A stretch of DNA of 64,000 bases, from the NCBI RefSeq assembly GCF_030704685.1, contig NZ_JAUZDX010000001.1, positions 434,001-498,000 on the forward strand. The letters run 5' to 3'. Within the stretch, counting starts at the first letter, position 1. Every line of letters starts with the position of its first letter. The position numbers and the translations under genes were made by a program. The DNA is from Acidovorax sp. A1169 (GTDB lineage: Bacteria > Pseudomonadota > Gammaproteobacteria > Burkholderiales > Burkholderiaceae_C). The notes below the pieces were generated by a model. The model was given only the letters and a program-made list of their open reading frames with translations, did no database searches and was not told the DNA's origin. Positions 35,063 to 44,098 of this stretch are shown here, in pieces.

Positions 35063-36574
35063 ATGGACTTGTTTGACAACCTGGCGCTCGGCTTCGGCGT
35101 CGCCTTCACGTTTCAGAACCTCATCTACTGTTTTGTCGGCTGTCTCCTGGGCACGCTGATCGGTGTGCTGCCGGGCATCGGCCCCGTGGCCACCATCGCC
35201 ATGCTGCTGCCTGCCACGTACGCATTGCCTCCCGTGGCCGCGCTGATCATGCTGGCCGGTATTTACTACGGTGCGCAATACGGTGGTTCCACCACGGCCA
35301 TTCTGGTCAACCTGCCAGGTGAATCGTCTTCGGTGGTGACCGTGATCGACGGCTACCAGATGGCACGCAAGGGCCGGGCAGGTCCGGCGCTGGCAGCGGC
35401 TGGCCTGGGTTCATTCTTTGCCGGTTGCGTGGGTACGCTGATCCTGGCGGCCTTCGCTCCTCCGTTGACCGAAGTGGCTTTCAAGTTCGGCCCTGCCGAA
35501 TACTTCTCGCTGATGGTGCTGGGCCTGATCGGTGCCGTGGTACTGGCCTCGGGCTCGCTGCTCAAGGCTGTGGCCATGATCGTGCTGGGCCTGCTGATGG
35601 GCCTGGTGGGTACCGACGTGAACTCGGGTGTGGCCCGCTTCAGCTTCGACATCCCTGAACTGACCGACGGCATCGGCTTCGTGACCATCGCCATGGGCGT
35701 GTTCGGCTACGGTGAAATCATTGCCAACCTTTCGCGTCCCGACGACGAGCGTGAAGTGTTCACGGCCAAGGTCGAGGGCCTGTTCCCCACCAAGGACGAC
35801 TTCAAGCGCATGATTCCTGCCGTGCTTCGCGGTACGGCCCTGGGCTCTGCTCTGGGTATCCTGCCTGGCGGTGGCGCCCTGCTGGCTGCCTTCGCTGCCT
35901 ACACCATCGAAAAGAAGACCAAGCTCAAGCCCGGCGAAGTGCCTTTCGGCCAGGGCAACATCCGTGGTGTGGCCGCGCCCGAAGCCGCCAACAACGCGGG
36001 TGCACAGACCTCGTTCATCCCGCTGCTGACGCTGGGTATCCCTCCCAACGCCGTGATGGCGCTGATGGTCGGTGCCATGACCATCCACAACATCCAGCCT
36101 GGTCCCCAGGTGATGACGAGCAACCCCGAGCTGTTCTGGGGCCTGATCGCCTCGATGTGGATCGGCAACGCCATGCTGATTATCCTGAACCTGCCGCTCA
36201 TCGGCATCTGGATCAAGCTGCTCACGGTGCCTTACCGCTGGCTGTACCCCTCCATCGTGCTGTTCTGCGCGGTGGGTGTGTACTCCACCAACAACAACAC
36301 CTTCGACATCTGGATGGTCGGCATCTTCGGCCTGGTCGGCTACATCTTCTACAAGCTGGGTACGGAGCCTGCACCTTTGCTGCTGGGCTTCATCCTGGGC
36401 CCGATGATGGAAGAAAACCTGCGCCGTGCGCTGCTGCTGTCGCGTGGCGACTGGAGCGTGTTCGTCACGCGTCCGCTGTCGGCCGGCCTGCTGGCGGCTG
36501 CCGCCCTGCTGCTGGTCATCGTGCTGCTGCCTGCGGTGAAGAACAAGCGCGAAGAGGCTTTCGTCGAGGAGTGA
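35063..36574 (+). CDS. tripartite tricarboxylate transporter, large permease TctA
   Basis: About 503 aa with about a dozen membrane helices. The family signature is visible near the N-terminus: GTLIGVLPGIGPVATIAMLLP, followed by AGIYYGAQYGGSTTAILVNLPGE (in segments), and in the second half ALGSALGILPGGGALLAAF. TctA forms the substrate channel for uptake of citrate or other carboxylates in the TTT family; the substrate here is not known without TctC. This gene uses more T-ending codons (GGT, GCT, CCT) than its neighbours, as highly expressed genes often do. A strong terminator follows within 60 bases. Confidence 0.95.
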   Translation: MDLFDNLALGFGVAFTFQNLIYCFVGCLLGTLIGVLPGIGPVATIAMLLPATYALPPVAALIMLAGIYYGAQYGGSTTAILVNLPGESSSVVTVIDGYQMARKGRAGPALAAAGLGSFFAGCVGTLILAAFAPPLTEVAFKFGPAEYFSLMVLGLIGAVVLASGSLLKAVAMIVLGLLMGLVGTDVNSGVARFSFDIPELTDGIGFVTIAMGVFGYGEIIANLSRPDDEREVFTAKVEGLFPTKDDFKRMIPAVLRGTALGSALGILPGGGALLAAFAAYTIEKKTKLKPGEVPFGQGNIRGVAAPEAANNAGAQTSFIPLLTLGIPPNAVMALMVGAMTIHNIQPGPQVMTSNPELFWGLIASMWIGNAMLIILNLPLIGIWIKLLTVPYRWLYPSIVLFCAVGVYSTNNNTFDIWMVGIFGLVGYIFYKLGTEPAPLLLGFILGPMMEENLRRALLLSRGDWSVFVTRPLSAGLLAAAALLLVIVLLPAVKNKREEAFVEE

Positions 36575-36603
36575 TCCCCCCGGCCTGCTGTGACAGCTGA
36601 TGC

Positions 36604-36632
36604 AACGGCGCCTTAGGGCGCCGTTGTTTTTT
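36604..36632 (+). terminator. rho-independent terminator after tctBA
   Basis: AACGGCGCC (36604-36612), loop TTAG, GGCGCCGTT (36617-36625): a perfect 9-bp stem, followed by G and six T (36627-36632). It closes the tctBA transcript. Confidence 0.92.
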
Positions 36633-36699
36633 GGCGCGCCTGCCGGGCAGGGCCTGCAGGAGCCCGGTACACAATGGCGCAACGTTCCCAGAACTTCGC

Positions 36700-38001
36700 A
36701 TGCCCACATCCACCACCGGTTTCCTGCAGCACCCGCACCGGGCCCTGCTGCACAACGAGATCCATGCCCGCCCGCCAGAGGCCATGGCGGCGCCGCTGGC
36801 GATTGCCCACATCGTGATGCTGGCGGACGCCGCCGGGCGCGAGGCCAGCCGGGCCCATGTGGCCGCGCTCCTGCGCGACCACCACATGGCGCTGCCCGAT
36901 GCCCAGACCACCCACCTGCGCATGGACCTGGGGGCCTTTCGCATGCGCTGGGAGCTGCACACGGAGTTCATCTCCTGGACCTTCATGGTGCCCGCGCCGG
37001 TGGATGCCTTTGGCGACCGTGACCCGGTGGGCGCCACCGATGCCGTCCCCCAGGAGTGGCTGGCGGCCTTGCCCGGCCAGTGCCTGTGCAGCCTGAACCT
37101 GTGGGTGCAGCCCACGCACACCTTCGGCTCGGGCTCGCTGGTCAAGCATGTGCTGCACGAGGACACGCTGGTGGCTTCCACCGTGGCCGATGGCCATGGC
37201 GAGGTGTACACCGACTTTGCGATCCATGCGGACGGCTTCTCGCGCATGGTGCTGCTGGCCGGCGGCATGACGCCGCGCCGCCTGGGCCGGCTGGTGCAGC
37301 GCCTGCTGGAGATCGAGACCTACCGCATGGCCGCGCTGCTGGGCCTGCCCGCTGCGCGCGAGGCCGCCAGCGTGCTGGCCTTTGCCGAGCGCGAACTGGC
37401 CGAGCTGGCCGATGCCATCCGCACCGCCAACCGCGATGCCGAGCCGGCGCTGCTGGACCGCCTGACGCGGCTGGCCGGACAGGTGGAAAGCCAGTACGCG
37501 GCCACGCATTCGCGGTTTTCCGCCAGCAGCGCCTACTTCGAGCTGCTGGACAAGCGCATACAGGACATTGCCGAGTCGCGCCTGGCGGGCATGCAGACCA
37601 TCCGCGAGTTCATGGACCGGCGCCTGACCCCTGCCCGCAGCACCTGCGAATGGGCGGCCCGGCGCCAGGATGCGCTGTCGCAGCGCGTCTCGCGCATGAG
37701 CAACCTGCTGCGCACGCGCGTGGAGATCGAGCAGCAGCAAAGCAGCCAGGCGCTGCTGGCCACCATGAACCACCGCCAGGACCTGCAGCTCAAGATGCAG
37801 TCCACCGTGGAGGGCTTGTCGGTGGCGGCCATCACTTACTACATCGTGGGCCTGGTGAGCTTCCTGGCCAAGGGCGCGCAGAAGCTGGGCTGGCCCCTGT
37901 CGGCCGAGACCACGGCGGCCGTGGCGATCCCGCTGGTGGCGCTCGGGGTGTGGTGGTCGCTGCGGCGGCTGCACCACCGCCTGTTCCGCAACCGGCACTG
38001 A
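36700..38001 (+). CDS. DUF3422 family membrane protein
   Basis: About 433 aa. The start is ATG 36700 (MPTSTTGFLQHPHRALLHNEIHARPPEAM), and the HNEIHARPPEA stretch is the characteristic DUF3422 opening. The middle is long and helical, with possible coiled coil around residues 290-370. Two membrane helices occur near the C-terminus (about residues 375-395 and 405-425). Function unknown; the family is common in Burkholderiales. An in-frame upstream ATG at 36631 would overlap the tctA terminator region and is unlikely. Confidence 0.88.
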   Translation: MPTSTTGFLQHPHRALLHNEIHARPPEAMAAPLAIAHIVMLADAAGREASRAHVAALLRDHHMALPDAQTTHLRMDLGAFRMRWELHTEFISWTFMVPAPVDAFGDRDPVGATDAVPQEWLAALPGQCLCSLNLWVQPTHTFGSGSLVKHVLHEDTLVASTVADGHGEVYTDFAIHADGFSRMVLLAGGMTPRRLGRLVQRLLEIETYRMAALLGLPAAREAASVLAFAERELAELADAIRTANRDAEPALLDRLTRLAGQVESQYAATHSRFSASSAYFELLDKRIQDIAESRLAGMQTIREFMDRRLTPARSTCEWAARRQDALSQRVSRMSNLLRTRVEIEQQQSSQALLATMNHRQDLQLKMQSTVEGLSVAAITYYIVGLVSFLAKGAQKLGWPLSAETTAAVAIPLVALGVWWSLRRLHHRLFRNRH

Positions 38002-38154
38002 GCAGGGCTCTGGGCAGCCATCGCCGATGGCGGGGCCGCCCGCGCGCAGGCCCGATGGCGCAGTGCGGGATACCGTGCCAAACTCATAGGTATGCACACG
38101 ATGCAGGAGGGGCCAGCGGCGCCTGCTGTGCGCTTGATCTGAGAGAGCCTTTTC

Positions 38155-39102
38155 TTGTCGAACCCCTCACCGCCCCAGCCACCGCAGCCCGCTGCGCACG
38201 CCAAAGCCGCCAGCAAACCCATCGCATCAGGCCTGCTGCTGGCGCTGTTCGGCTCGATCGCCTTCAGCGGCAAGGCCATCATCGTCAAGCTGGCCTACCG
38301 CCACGGGGTGGATGCGGTCACGCTCATCATGTACCGCATGCTGTTCGCGCTGCCCATCTTTGCCGCCATGGGCTGGTGGGCCAGCCGGGGCAAGCCGCCG
38401 CTGTCGCGCAAGGACCGGCTGGGCATCACAGGCCTGGGCATCACGGGCTACTACCTGGCCAGCTTTCTTGACTTTGCCGGGCTGGCCTACATCAGTGCCA
38501 GCCTGGAGCGCCTGATCCTGTACCTCAACCCCACCCTGGTGATGATGCTCGGCTGGGTGCTGTACCGCCGGGGCATCCGCTGGGGCCAGGCCCTGGGCAT
38601 GCTGGTGAGCTACTGCGGCGTGGTGCTGGTCTTCGGTCACGAGGCCAATCTGCAGGGCAGCGACGCCGCGTTGGGCGCGCTGCTGGTGTTCCTGAGCGCG
38701 GTGAGCTACGCCGTCTATCTGGTGTACAGCGGCGAGATGGTCCAGCGCATCGGCTCGCTCAGGCTCGTGGGCCTGGCGACCACCGTGGCCTGCCTGTGCT
38801 GCCTGCTGCAGTTCGTGCTGCTGCGCCCGCTCTCGGCGGCCATCGTGGCGCCCGAGGTGATCTGGCTGTCGGTGCTCAATGCCACGCTGTGCACGGCGGT
38901 GCCGGTGCTCATGGTGATGATGGCCATCGAGCGCATCGGCGCCGGCACGGCCGCGCAGATCGGCATGGTGGGGCCCCTGTCCACCATTCTCATGGGCATC
39001 TGGATCCTGGGGGAGCCCTTCACGGTGTGGGTGGCGTGCGGCACGGCGCTGGTGGTCGCGGGCATCTTCGTCTTCACCCGCCCGGCCCGCAAGCCCGCCT
39101 GA
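38155..39102 (+). CDS. DMT-superfamily (EamA) transporter
   Basis: About 315 aa with ten predicted membrane helices in two EamA repeats (e.g. GLLLALFGSIAFSGKAIIVKLAY and LLVFLSAVSYAVYLVYSGEMV). The most likely start is TTG 38155 after GAGAGAG. The N-terminus is rich in Pro and Ala. Members export amino acids, metabolites or drugs; no substrate is indicated here. Ends in a basic tail (FVFTRPARKPA). Confidence 0.88.
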   Translation: MSNPSPPQPPQPAAHAKAASKPIASGLLLALFGSIAFSGKAIIVKLAYRHGVDAVTLIMYRMLFALPIFAAMGWWASRGKPPLSRKDRLGITGLGITGYYLASFLDFAGLAYISASLERLILYLNPTLVMMLGWVLYRRGIRWGQALGMLVSYCGVVLVFGHEANLQGSDAALGALLVFLSAVSYAVYLVYSGEMVQRIGSLRLVGLATTVACLCCLLQFVLLRPLSAAIVAPEVIWLSVLNATLCTAVPVLMVMMAIERIGAGTAAQIGMVGPLSTILMGIWILGEPFTVWVACGTALVVAGIFVFTRPARKPA

Positions 39103-39204
39103 GGCCGGGTCAGTGTCCCGTTGTGGGCAGGGCCGTCCAAGTCCACTTATGATTTGGCGAACGGGGGTGCGGTGTGCACCTCCATATGAATCACGGAGTT
39201 GGAC

Positions 39205-40008
39205 ATGGATCTGGGTATTGCAGGCAAGTGGGCCTTGGTGTGTGGTGCGAGCAAGGGCCTGGGCTTCGGCTGTGCCCAGGCATTGGTGAACGAGGGGGTT
39301 CATGTCGTCATCAATGCCCGCAATGCCGATGTGCTGGCCCAGGCGGTGTCCCGCCTGGAGGCCCAGGGCGCGGCGGGCAAGGTGCAGGTGCTGGCGGTGG
39401 CCGCCGACATCACCACGCCCGAGGGCCGGGCCGCCGTGTTCTCGGCCGCCGGTGGCCCGGGGCAGGGCTTTGACATCGTGGTCACCAACGCCGGCGGGCC
39501 GCCCCCGGGCGATTTCCGCAACTGGGACCGCGACGCCTGGATCAAGGCCGTGGACGCCAACATGCTCACCCCCATCGAACTCATCAAGGCCACGGTGGAT
39601 GGCATGGCAGAGCGCGGCTTTGGCCGCATCGTCAACATCACCTCCAGCGCCGTGAAGGCGCCCATCGACATCCTGGGCCTGTCCAATGGCGCGCGCAGCG
39701 GGCTCACGGGCTTTGTCGCCGGTGTGGCACGCAGCAAGCTGGCTGGGGGTGGCGTGACCATCAACAACCTCTTGCCGGGCAAGTTCGATACCGACCGGCT
39801 GGCCACCACCATCGGCACTGCCGCTGCCAAGTCCGGCACCAGCGTGGAAGAATTTCGCAAACTGCAGCAGGCCCAGATCCCGGCCGGGCGCTATGGCACG
39901 GCCGAAGAATTCGGAGCCATCTGTGCCTTCCTGTGCAGCGTGCAGGCCGGCTACATGACGGGCCAGAATGTGCTGGCGGATGGGGGCGCCTACCAGGGCA
40001 CGTTCTGA
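39205..40008 (+). CDS. short-chain dehydrogenase/reductase (SDR)
   Basis: About 267 aa from ATG 39205, six bases after CGGAG. The NAD(P)-binding motif is CGASKGLGFG, followed by a classical SDR layout. The usual NNAG is seen as VTNAGGPPPG, and the catalytic Ser is in INITSSAVKAP; where the YxxxK is expected the sequence reads LSNGARSGL, so the Tyr is replaced by Asn and the Lys by Arg. This places it among the 'divergent' SDRs whose activity is uncertain. No obvious operon partner; it lies between a DMT transporter and the FNR-site region. Confidence 0.85.
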   Translation: MDLGIAGKWALVCGASKGLGFGCAQALVNEGVHVVINARNADVLAQAVSRLEAQGAAGKVQVLAVAADITTPEGRAAVFSAAGGPGQGFDIVVTNAGGPPPGDFRNWDRDAWIKAVDANMLTPIELIKATVDGMAERGFGRIVNITSSAVKAPIDILGLSNGARSGLTGFVAGVARSKLAGGGVTINNLLPGKFDTDRLATTIGTAAAKSGTSVEEFRKLQQAQIPAGRYGTAEEFGAICAFLCSVQAGYMTGQNVLADGGAYQGTF

Positions 40009-40094
40009 TCGGCTGCTGTCCGGCACGGATGCGGCCTGCGTGGGAAGGGTCCATGCCGGGGCCGTGAGCGCCCTGGGCTGGGTCCTGTAACCTT

Positions 40095-40108
40095 TTGATT
40101 TCCATCAA
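40095..40108. promoter_or_regulatory. FNR/ANR-type binding site (perfect consensus)
   Basis: TTGATTTCCATCAA matches TTGAT-N4-ATCAA at all ten conserved positions. It lies between the SDR gene and the TRAP binding-protein gene, about 187 bases before the latter's start. Confidence 0.7.
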
Positions 40109-40294
40109 GGGGCGTGGGAAGAGGCATCCCGGTGTGTTACAGGGTGCGCATTCCAGCGTGTTTTCCCGGTATTGAATGGGGTTCGCAAAGGCACAATGGA
40201 CTGGTAACCCTACCGTTGTGCGTTGTGTTTTGCGCACATTTTTTCCATACTTTGGGAAACTAGGACGAAAAATAAGGCCGGAGATACCAACGCC

Positions 40295-41404
40295 ATGAAC
40301 CTGTCCCGTGTCCTGACAAGCCGATTCGCCGCACTGGCCCTGCTGGGAGCCAGCGTGTGGGCGTGCGGCAGCGGCGCGGTCTGGGCCCAGGCGGGCGGGG
40401 CTGCACCGGCTGCCAAGACCCTTGCGCCCTACAAGCTGCGCATCGTGGGTGGCCTGGCCAGCATCAACCAATACACGCGGCAGGAAGAGCCTTTCTGGAG
40501 CAAGGACCTGGCGCGCCTGAGCGGTGGCAAGTTCGAGGCCGAGATCGTGCCTTTCGACCGTGCTGGCGTGCCCGGCGGGGAGATGTTGCGTCTGCTGCAG
40601 CTCGGGGTGGTGCCCTTCGGCACCACGCTGATGAGTTCCTTTTCGGCCCAGTACCCGGAGTACACGGCGCCCGACCTCGCGGGGCTCAACCCCGACATTG
40701 CCACGCTTAAGACCACCGTGGCCGCGTTTCGTCCCTATCTGGAAAAGGCCCTGCGTGACCAGCACGGGGTCGAGGCCCTGGCCATCTATGTCTACCCGGC
40801 CCAGGTGGTCTTCTGCAAGAAGCCCCTGCGCAACCTGGCCGACCTGTCGGGCCGGCGCATCCGTGTCTCCTCGTCCAGCCAGGCCGATTTCGTCGGGGCG
40901 CTGGGCGGCATCCCCGTGCTCACGGGCTTTGCGCAGATCGTGACCAGCCTGTCGGCCGGCAACACCGAGTGTGCGATCACCGGCACCATGTCGGGCAACA
41001 CCCTGGGCCTGCACACCATGACCTCGCACCTGCACGCATTGCCGGTGACCTGGGGCCTGGCGGTGTTTGCCGCCAACCAGGCGGCCTGGGAGGCCTTGCC
41101 GCCGGATCTGCGGGCACTGCTGCGCCGCGAGCTGCCCCGGCTGGAGGCTGCGATCTGGGAGGAGGCCGAGCGCGAGACCGCGGACGGCATGGCCTGCAAC
41201 CGCGGAGCGGCCAGCTGCAGCGGCGGGCGCAAGGGCGGCATGGTCATCGTGCCTGTGTCGGAGCAGGACGAGAAGAGCCGCCGCGAGATCCTGGCCTCCA
41301 CGGTGCTGCCGCGCTGGGTGCAGCGCTGCGGCCCGCGCTGCGCAGATATCTGGAACCGAACCATCGGGCCCGTGCGCGGCCTGGCCGCGGCGCCTGGCAA
41401 ATGA
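40295..41404 (+). CDS. TRAP-type (DctP) periplasmic substrate-binding protein
   Basis: About 369 aa from ATG 40295 with GGAG about 12 bases upstream. Signal peptide ends in GSGAVWAQ; the core has the DctP pattern, including PAQVVFCKKPLRNLADLSG and GRRIRVSSSSQADFV. In TRAP transporters DctP delivers organic acids to DctQ/DctM, but no DctQM genes are nearby. Instead the stop overlaps the start of a GGDEF-EAL protein gene (ATGA), so the binding protein probably acts as the ligand-sensing partner of that enzyme (inference). An odd Cys-rich stretch (CNRGAASCSGGRKGG) lies near residue 300. Confidence 0.87.
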   Translation: MNLSRVLTSRFAALALLGASVWACGSGAVWAQAGGAAPAAKTLAPYKLRIVGGLASINQYTRQEEPFWSKDLARLSGGKFEAEIVPFDRAGVPGGEMLRLLQLGVVPFGTTLMSSFSAQYPEYTAPDLAGLNPDIATLKTTVAAFRPYLEKALRDQHGVEALAIYVYPAQVVFCKKPLRNLADLSGRRIRVSSSSQADFVGALGGIPVLTGFAQIVTSLSAGNTECAITGTMSGNTLGLHTMTSHLHALPVTWGLAVFAANQAAWEALPPDLRALLRRELPRLEAAIWEEAERETADGMACNRGAASCSGGRKGGMVIVPVSEQDEKSRREILASTVLPRWVQRCGPRCADIWNRTIGPVRGLAAAPGK

Positions 41405-44061
41405 ACCCATCCTCGCCCGCGCGCATCAAGATCTACGTCTCGGGGGCGGTGGCGTTCTTCCTCGCGTCGGTGGCACTGGTGGCGGCCGCGCTGGTCTGGA
41501 ATGCGCGCCAGGTGGCGCTGGCCGACAGCGCCACGCAGGCCACGCGCTTCGTGGCCGGGGCCGAGGCGGCGCTCAACCGTTCGCTGCTCTCCGTGGACGT
41601 GCTGCTGGCCAGCATGGACGAACTGCTGGGGCTGTCGGCCGCCATGGTGGACTGGATCGACTCCGACAGCGCCAGCCAGCGCCTGCGCAGCTCGGCCCGC
41701 CAGAACCTCATGGTGCGCTACGTGGCGCTGGTGGATGCCCAGGGCAAGGTGATCGCATCCTCCGACGCGGCCGGCAGCCGGCTCGCGCTGGACCTGCCGT
41801 CCGGCTTTCTGGACGAGGTGCTGCGCCAGTCGGTCTCGACCCTGATGGTCAGCCAGCCGGTGGTGAGCTTTGCCAGCGCCGAGCGGGTGCTGTATTTTGC
41901 GCGCCACCTGAAGATGGCCGACAGCTCGCGCGTGGTGGCGTTGGCCGAGTTGCCCGTGGCCTCGCTCAGTTCGGTGCTGGTGCAGGGCGTGGACATCAGC
42001 GGCCTGCAGGTCACGATGGAGCGTGCGGGGGGGCAGATGCTGCTGAGCGTGCCCGGCCGCGAGGACGTCGTCACCCACACCCTGTTACCGCCGCTCGATA
42101 CCCTGGACGACAGCGGCCCGCAATGGCGCGCCCCGGCGCGCCTGAGCGGCGAGGTCGCGCTGGTGGTGTACCGGCCCATCCTGTACCAGGACCTGCGCAT
42201 CTCGGCCAGCATCCCGCAGAGCGATGCCCTGGCCTCCTGGCGCACCGAGCGCAATGCCGTGGCCTTCACGGCGCTCGCGTTTCTGGCCATGATCCTGGCG
42301 GCAGGCGGGTTCGCCCTGCGCTACATCGACCGCATGACGCAGGCACGCCTGGCCATTGCCCAGAGCAAGGCCACGCTGGACCAGGCCCTCGAATCGATGG
42401 TCAGCGGCTTTGTGCTGCTCGATGGCGCGCAGCGCGTTGTGCAATGGAACCGGCGCTTCGAGGAGATCTTTCCCTGGCTCCAGCCCATGCTGGCGCCGCA
42501 GGTGCCGTTCCGCAAGGTATTGGAAGAAAAGGCCCGGCACCACCTGCCGCACGCCTCCGACTCGGAGCGTGCGCTGTGGATAGAGCACCGCCTGGCGCTG
42601 CAATTGCAGCCGCAGGGGCCGCACGAGCAATCGCTGCCCGATGGCCGCGTGATTCAGATCACCGAGCGGGTGACGCCGGAGTCGGGGCTGGTCATCACCT
42701 ACCACGACGTGACCGAATTGCGCCAGGCCAGTGCCGAGATCGAGAGCCTGGCCTTCTTCGACCCCCTGACCAACCTGCCCAACCGGCGCCTGCTGATGGA
42801 CCGCATGCAGCAGGCCACGGCCGCCAGCGTGCGCAGCGGCCAGCACGGCGCCCTGCTGTTCCTGGACCTGGACCACTTCAAGACGCTCAACGACACCCTG
42901 GGCCATGAGGTGGGGGACATGCTGCTGCGCCAGGTGGCGCAGCGCCTGAAGGCCTGCGTGCGGCGCGAAGACACGGTGGCCCGCCTGGGCGGGGACGAAT
43001 TCGTGGTGATGCTCAGCGACCTGTCGGAGCACAGCAGCGAGGCCGCCGCCTATGCCCGCCGGGTGGGCCAGAAGATCCTGCGCAAGCTCAACCAGCCCTA
43101 CACGCTGGGCACGCACACCTACCACAGCACCCCCAGCATCGGCGCCACGCTGATGGGGGGCGCCATGCAGCCTTCGGTGGACCTGCTCAAGCAGGCCGAC
43201 ATCGCCATGTACCAGGTCAAGTCCCAGGGCCGCAATGCGCTGTGCTTCTTCGACCCGCAGATGCAGATCGCGATCAGCCAGCGTGCGCAGCTCGAGAGCG
43301 ACCTGCAGGCGGCGCTGACCGGCCGCCAGTTCGTGCTGCACTACCAGCCCCAGTTCCACCTGGATGGCCGCATCGTCGGGGCCGAGGCGCTGATCCGCTG
43401 GCGCCACCCGGAGCGGGGCCTGATCGGGCCGGGCCACTTCATCGGCGTGGCCGAGGAGAGCGAGCTCATCGTGCCCATGGGCCACTGGGTGCTGCGCACG
43501 GCCTGCGAGCAACTGGCCACCTGGCAGGGCGACGCGCGCTACCGGCATGTGCAGCTGTCGGTCAACGTCAGTGCGCGGCAGTTCCGCCAGCGCGATTTCG
43601 TGGCCCGGGTGGTCGAGGTGCTGCGCGAGACCGGGGCCCGCCCGCACCTGCTCAAGCTCGAACTCACCGAGTCCCTGGTGCTCGACAACGTGGACGACAC
43701 CATCGCCAAGATGGGCCTGCTCAAGACCAAGGGCGTGCGCTTCTCGGTGGACGATTTCGGCACCGGCTATTCGTCGCTGGCCTACCTCACACGCCTGCCG
43801 CTGGACCAGCTCAAGATCGACCAGTCCTTCGTGCGCAACCTGGGCGTCAAGCACACCGACGACGTGATCGTGCAGACCATCATCGGCATGGCGCGCAACC
43901 TGGAGCTCGACGTGATTGCCGAGGGCGTCGAGACCCAGGCGCAAAAGGATTTCCTGGCCCTGCACGGCTGCCAGTTCTTCCAGGGCTACCTGATGGGCCG
44001 CCCCGTGCCGGTGGCCGACCTGGAGAGTCTGCTGGGCGCTGCAAGCACGGCAATGGCCTGA
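41401..44061 (+). CDS. membrane PAS-GGDEF-EAL protein (c-di-GMP cyclase/phosphodiesterase)
   Basis: About 886 aa from ATG 41401, overlapping the DctP stop by four bases. Membrane helices at about residues 10-32 and 283-303 flank a periplasmic domain of about 250 residues (Cache-like). Then a PAS domain (about 325-440), a GGDEF domain with an intact ARLGGDEFVVML (about residue 529) and an EAL domain with intact GAEALIRW (about 662), DDFGTGYSSLAYL and EGVETQAQ. Both activities may be present or one may regulate the other. The tight link to a periplasmic binding protein suggests ligand-dependent control. Confidence 0.93.
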   Translation: MNPSSPARIKIYVSGAVAFFLASVALVAAALVWNARQVALADSATQATRFVAGAEAALNRSLLSVDVLLASMDELLGLSAAMVDWIDSDSASQRLRSSARQNLMVRYVALVDAQGKVIASSDAAGSRLALDLPSGFLDEVLRQSVSTLMVSQPVVSFASAERVLYFARHLKMADSSRVVALAELPVASLSSVLVQGVDISGLQVTMERAGGQMLLSVPGREDVVTHTLLPPLDTLDDSGPQWRAPARLSGEVALVVYRPILYQDLRISASIPQSDALASWRTERNAVAFTALAFLAMILAAGGFALRYIDRMTQARLAIAQSKATLDQALESMVSGFVLLDGAQRVVQWNRRFEEIFPWLQPMLAPQVPFRKVLEEKARHHLPHASDSERALWIEHRLALQLQPQGPHEQSLPDGRVIQITERVTPESGLVITYHDVTELRQASAEIESLAFFDPLTNLPNRRLLMDRMQQATAASVRSGQHGALLFLDLDHFKTLNDTLGHEVGDMLLRQVAQRLKACVRREDTVARLGGDEFVVMLSDLSEHSSEAAAYARRVGQKILRKLNQPYTLGTHTYHSTPSIGATLMGGAMQPSVDLLKQADIAMYQVKSQGRNALCFFDPQMQIAISQRAQLESDLQAALTGRQFVLHYQPQFHLDGRIVGAEALIRWRHPERGLIGPGHFIGVAEESELIVPMGHWVLRTACEQLATWQGDARYRHVQLSVNVSARQFRQRDFVARVVEVLRETGARPHLLKLELTESLVLDNVDDTIAKMGLLKTKGVRFSVDDFGTGYSSLAYLTRLPLDQLKIDQSFVRNLGVKHTDDVIVQTIIGMARNLELDVIAEGVETQAQKDFLALHGCQFFQGYLMGRPVPVADLESLLGAASTAMA

Positions 44062-44098
44062 GGGCAGGTGCGCTCAGACCCCTCGTGGCGCGCGCGGC

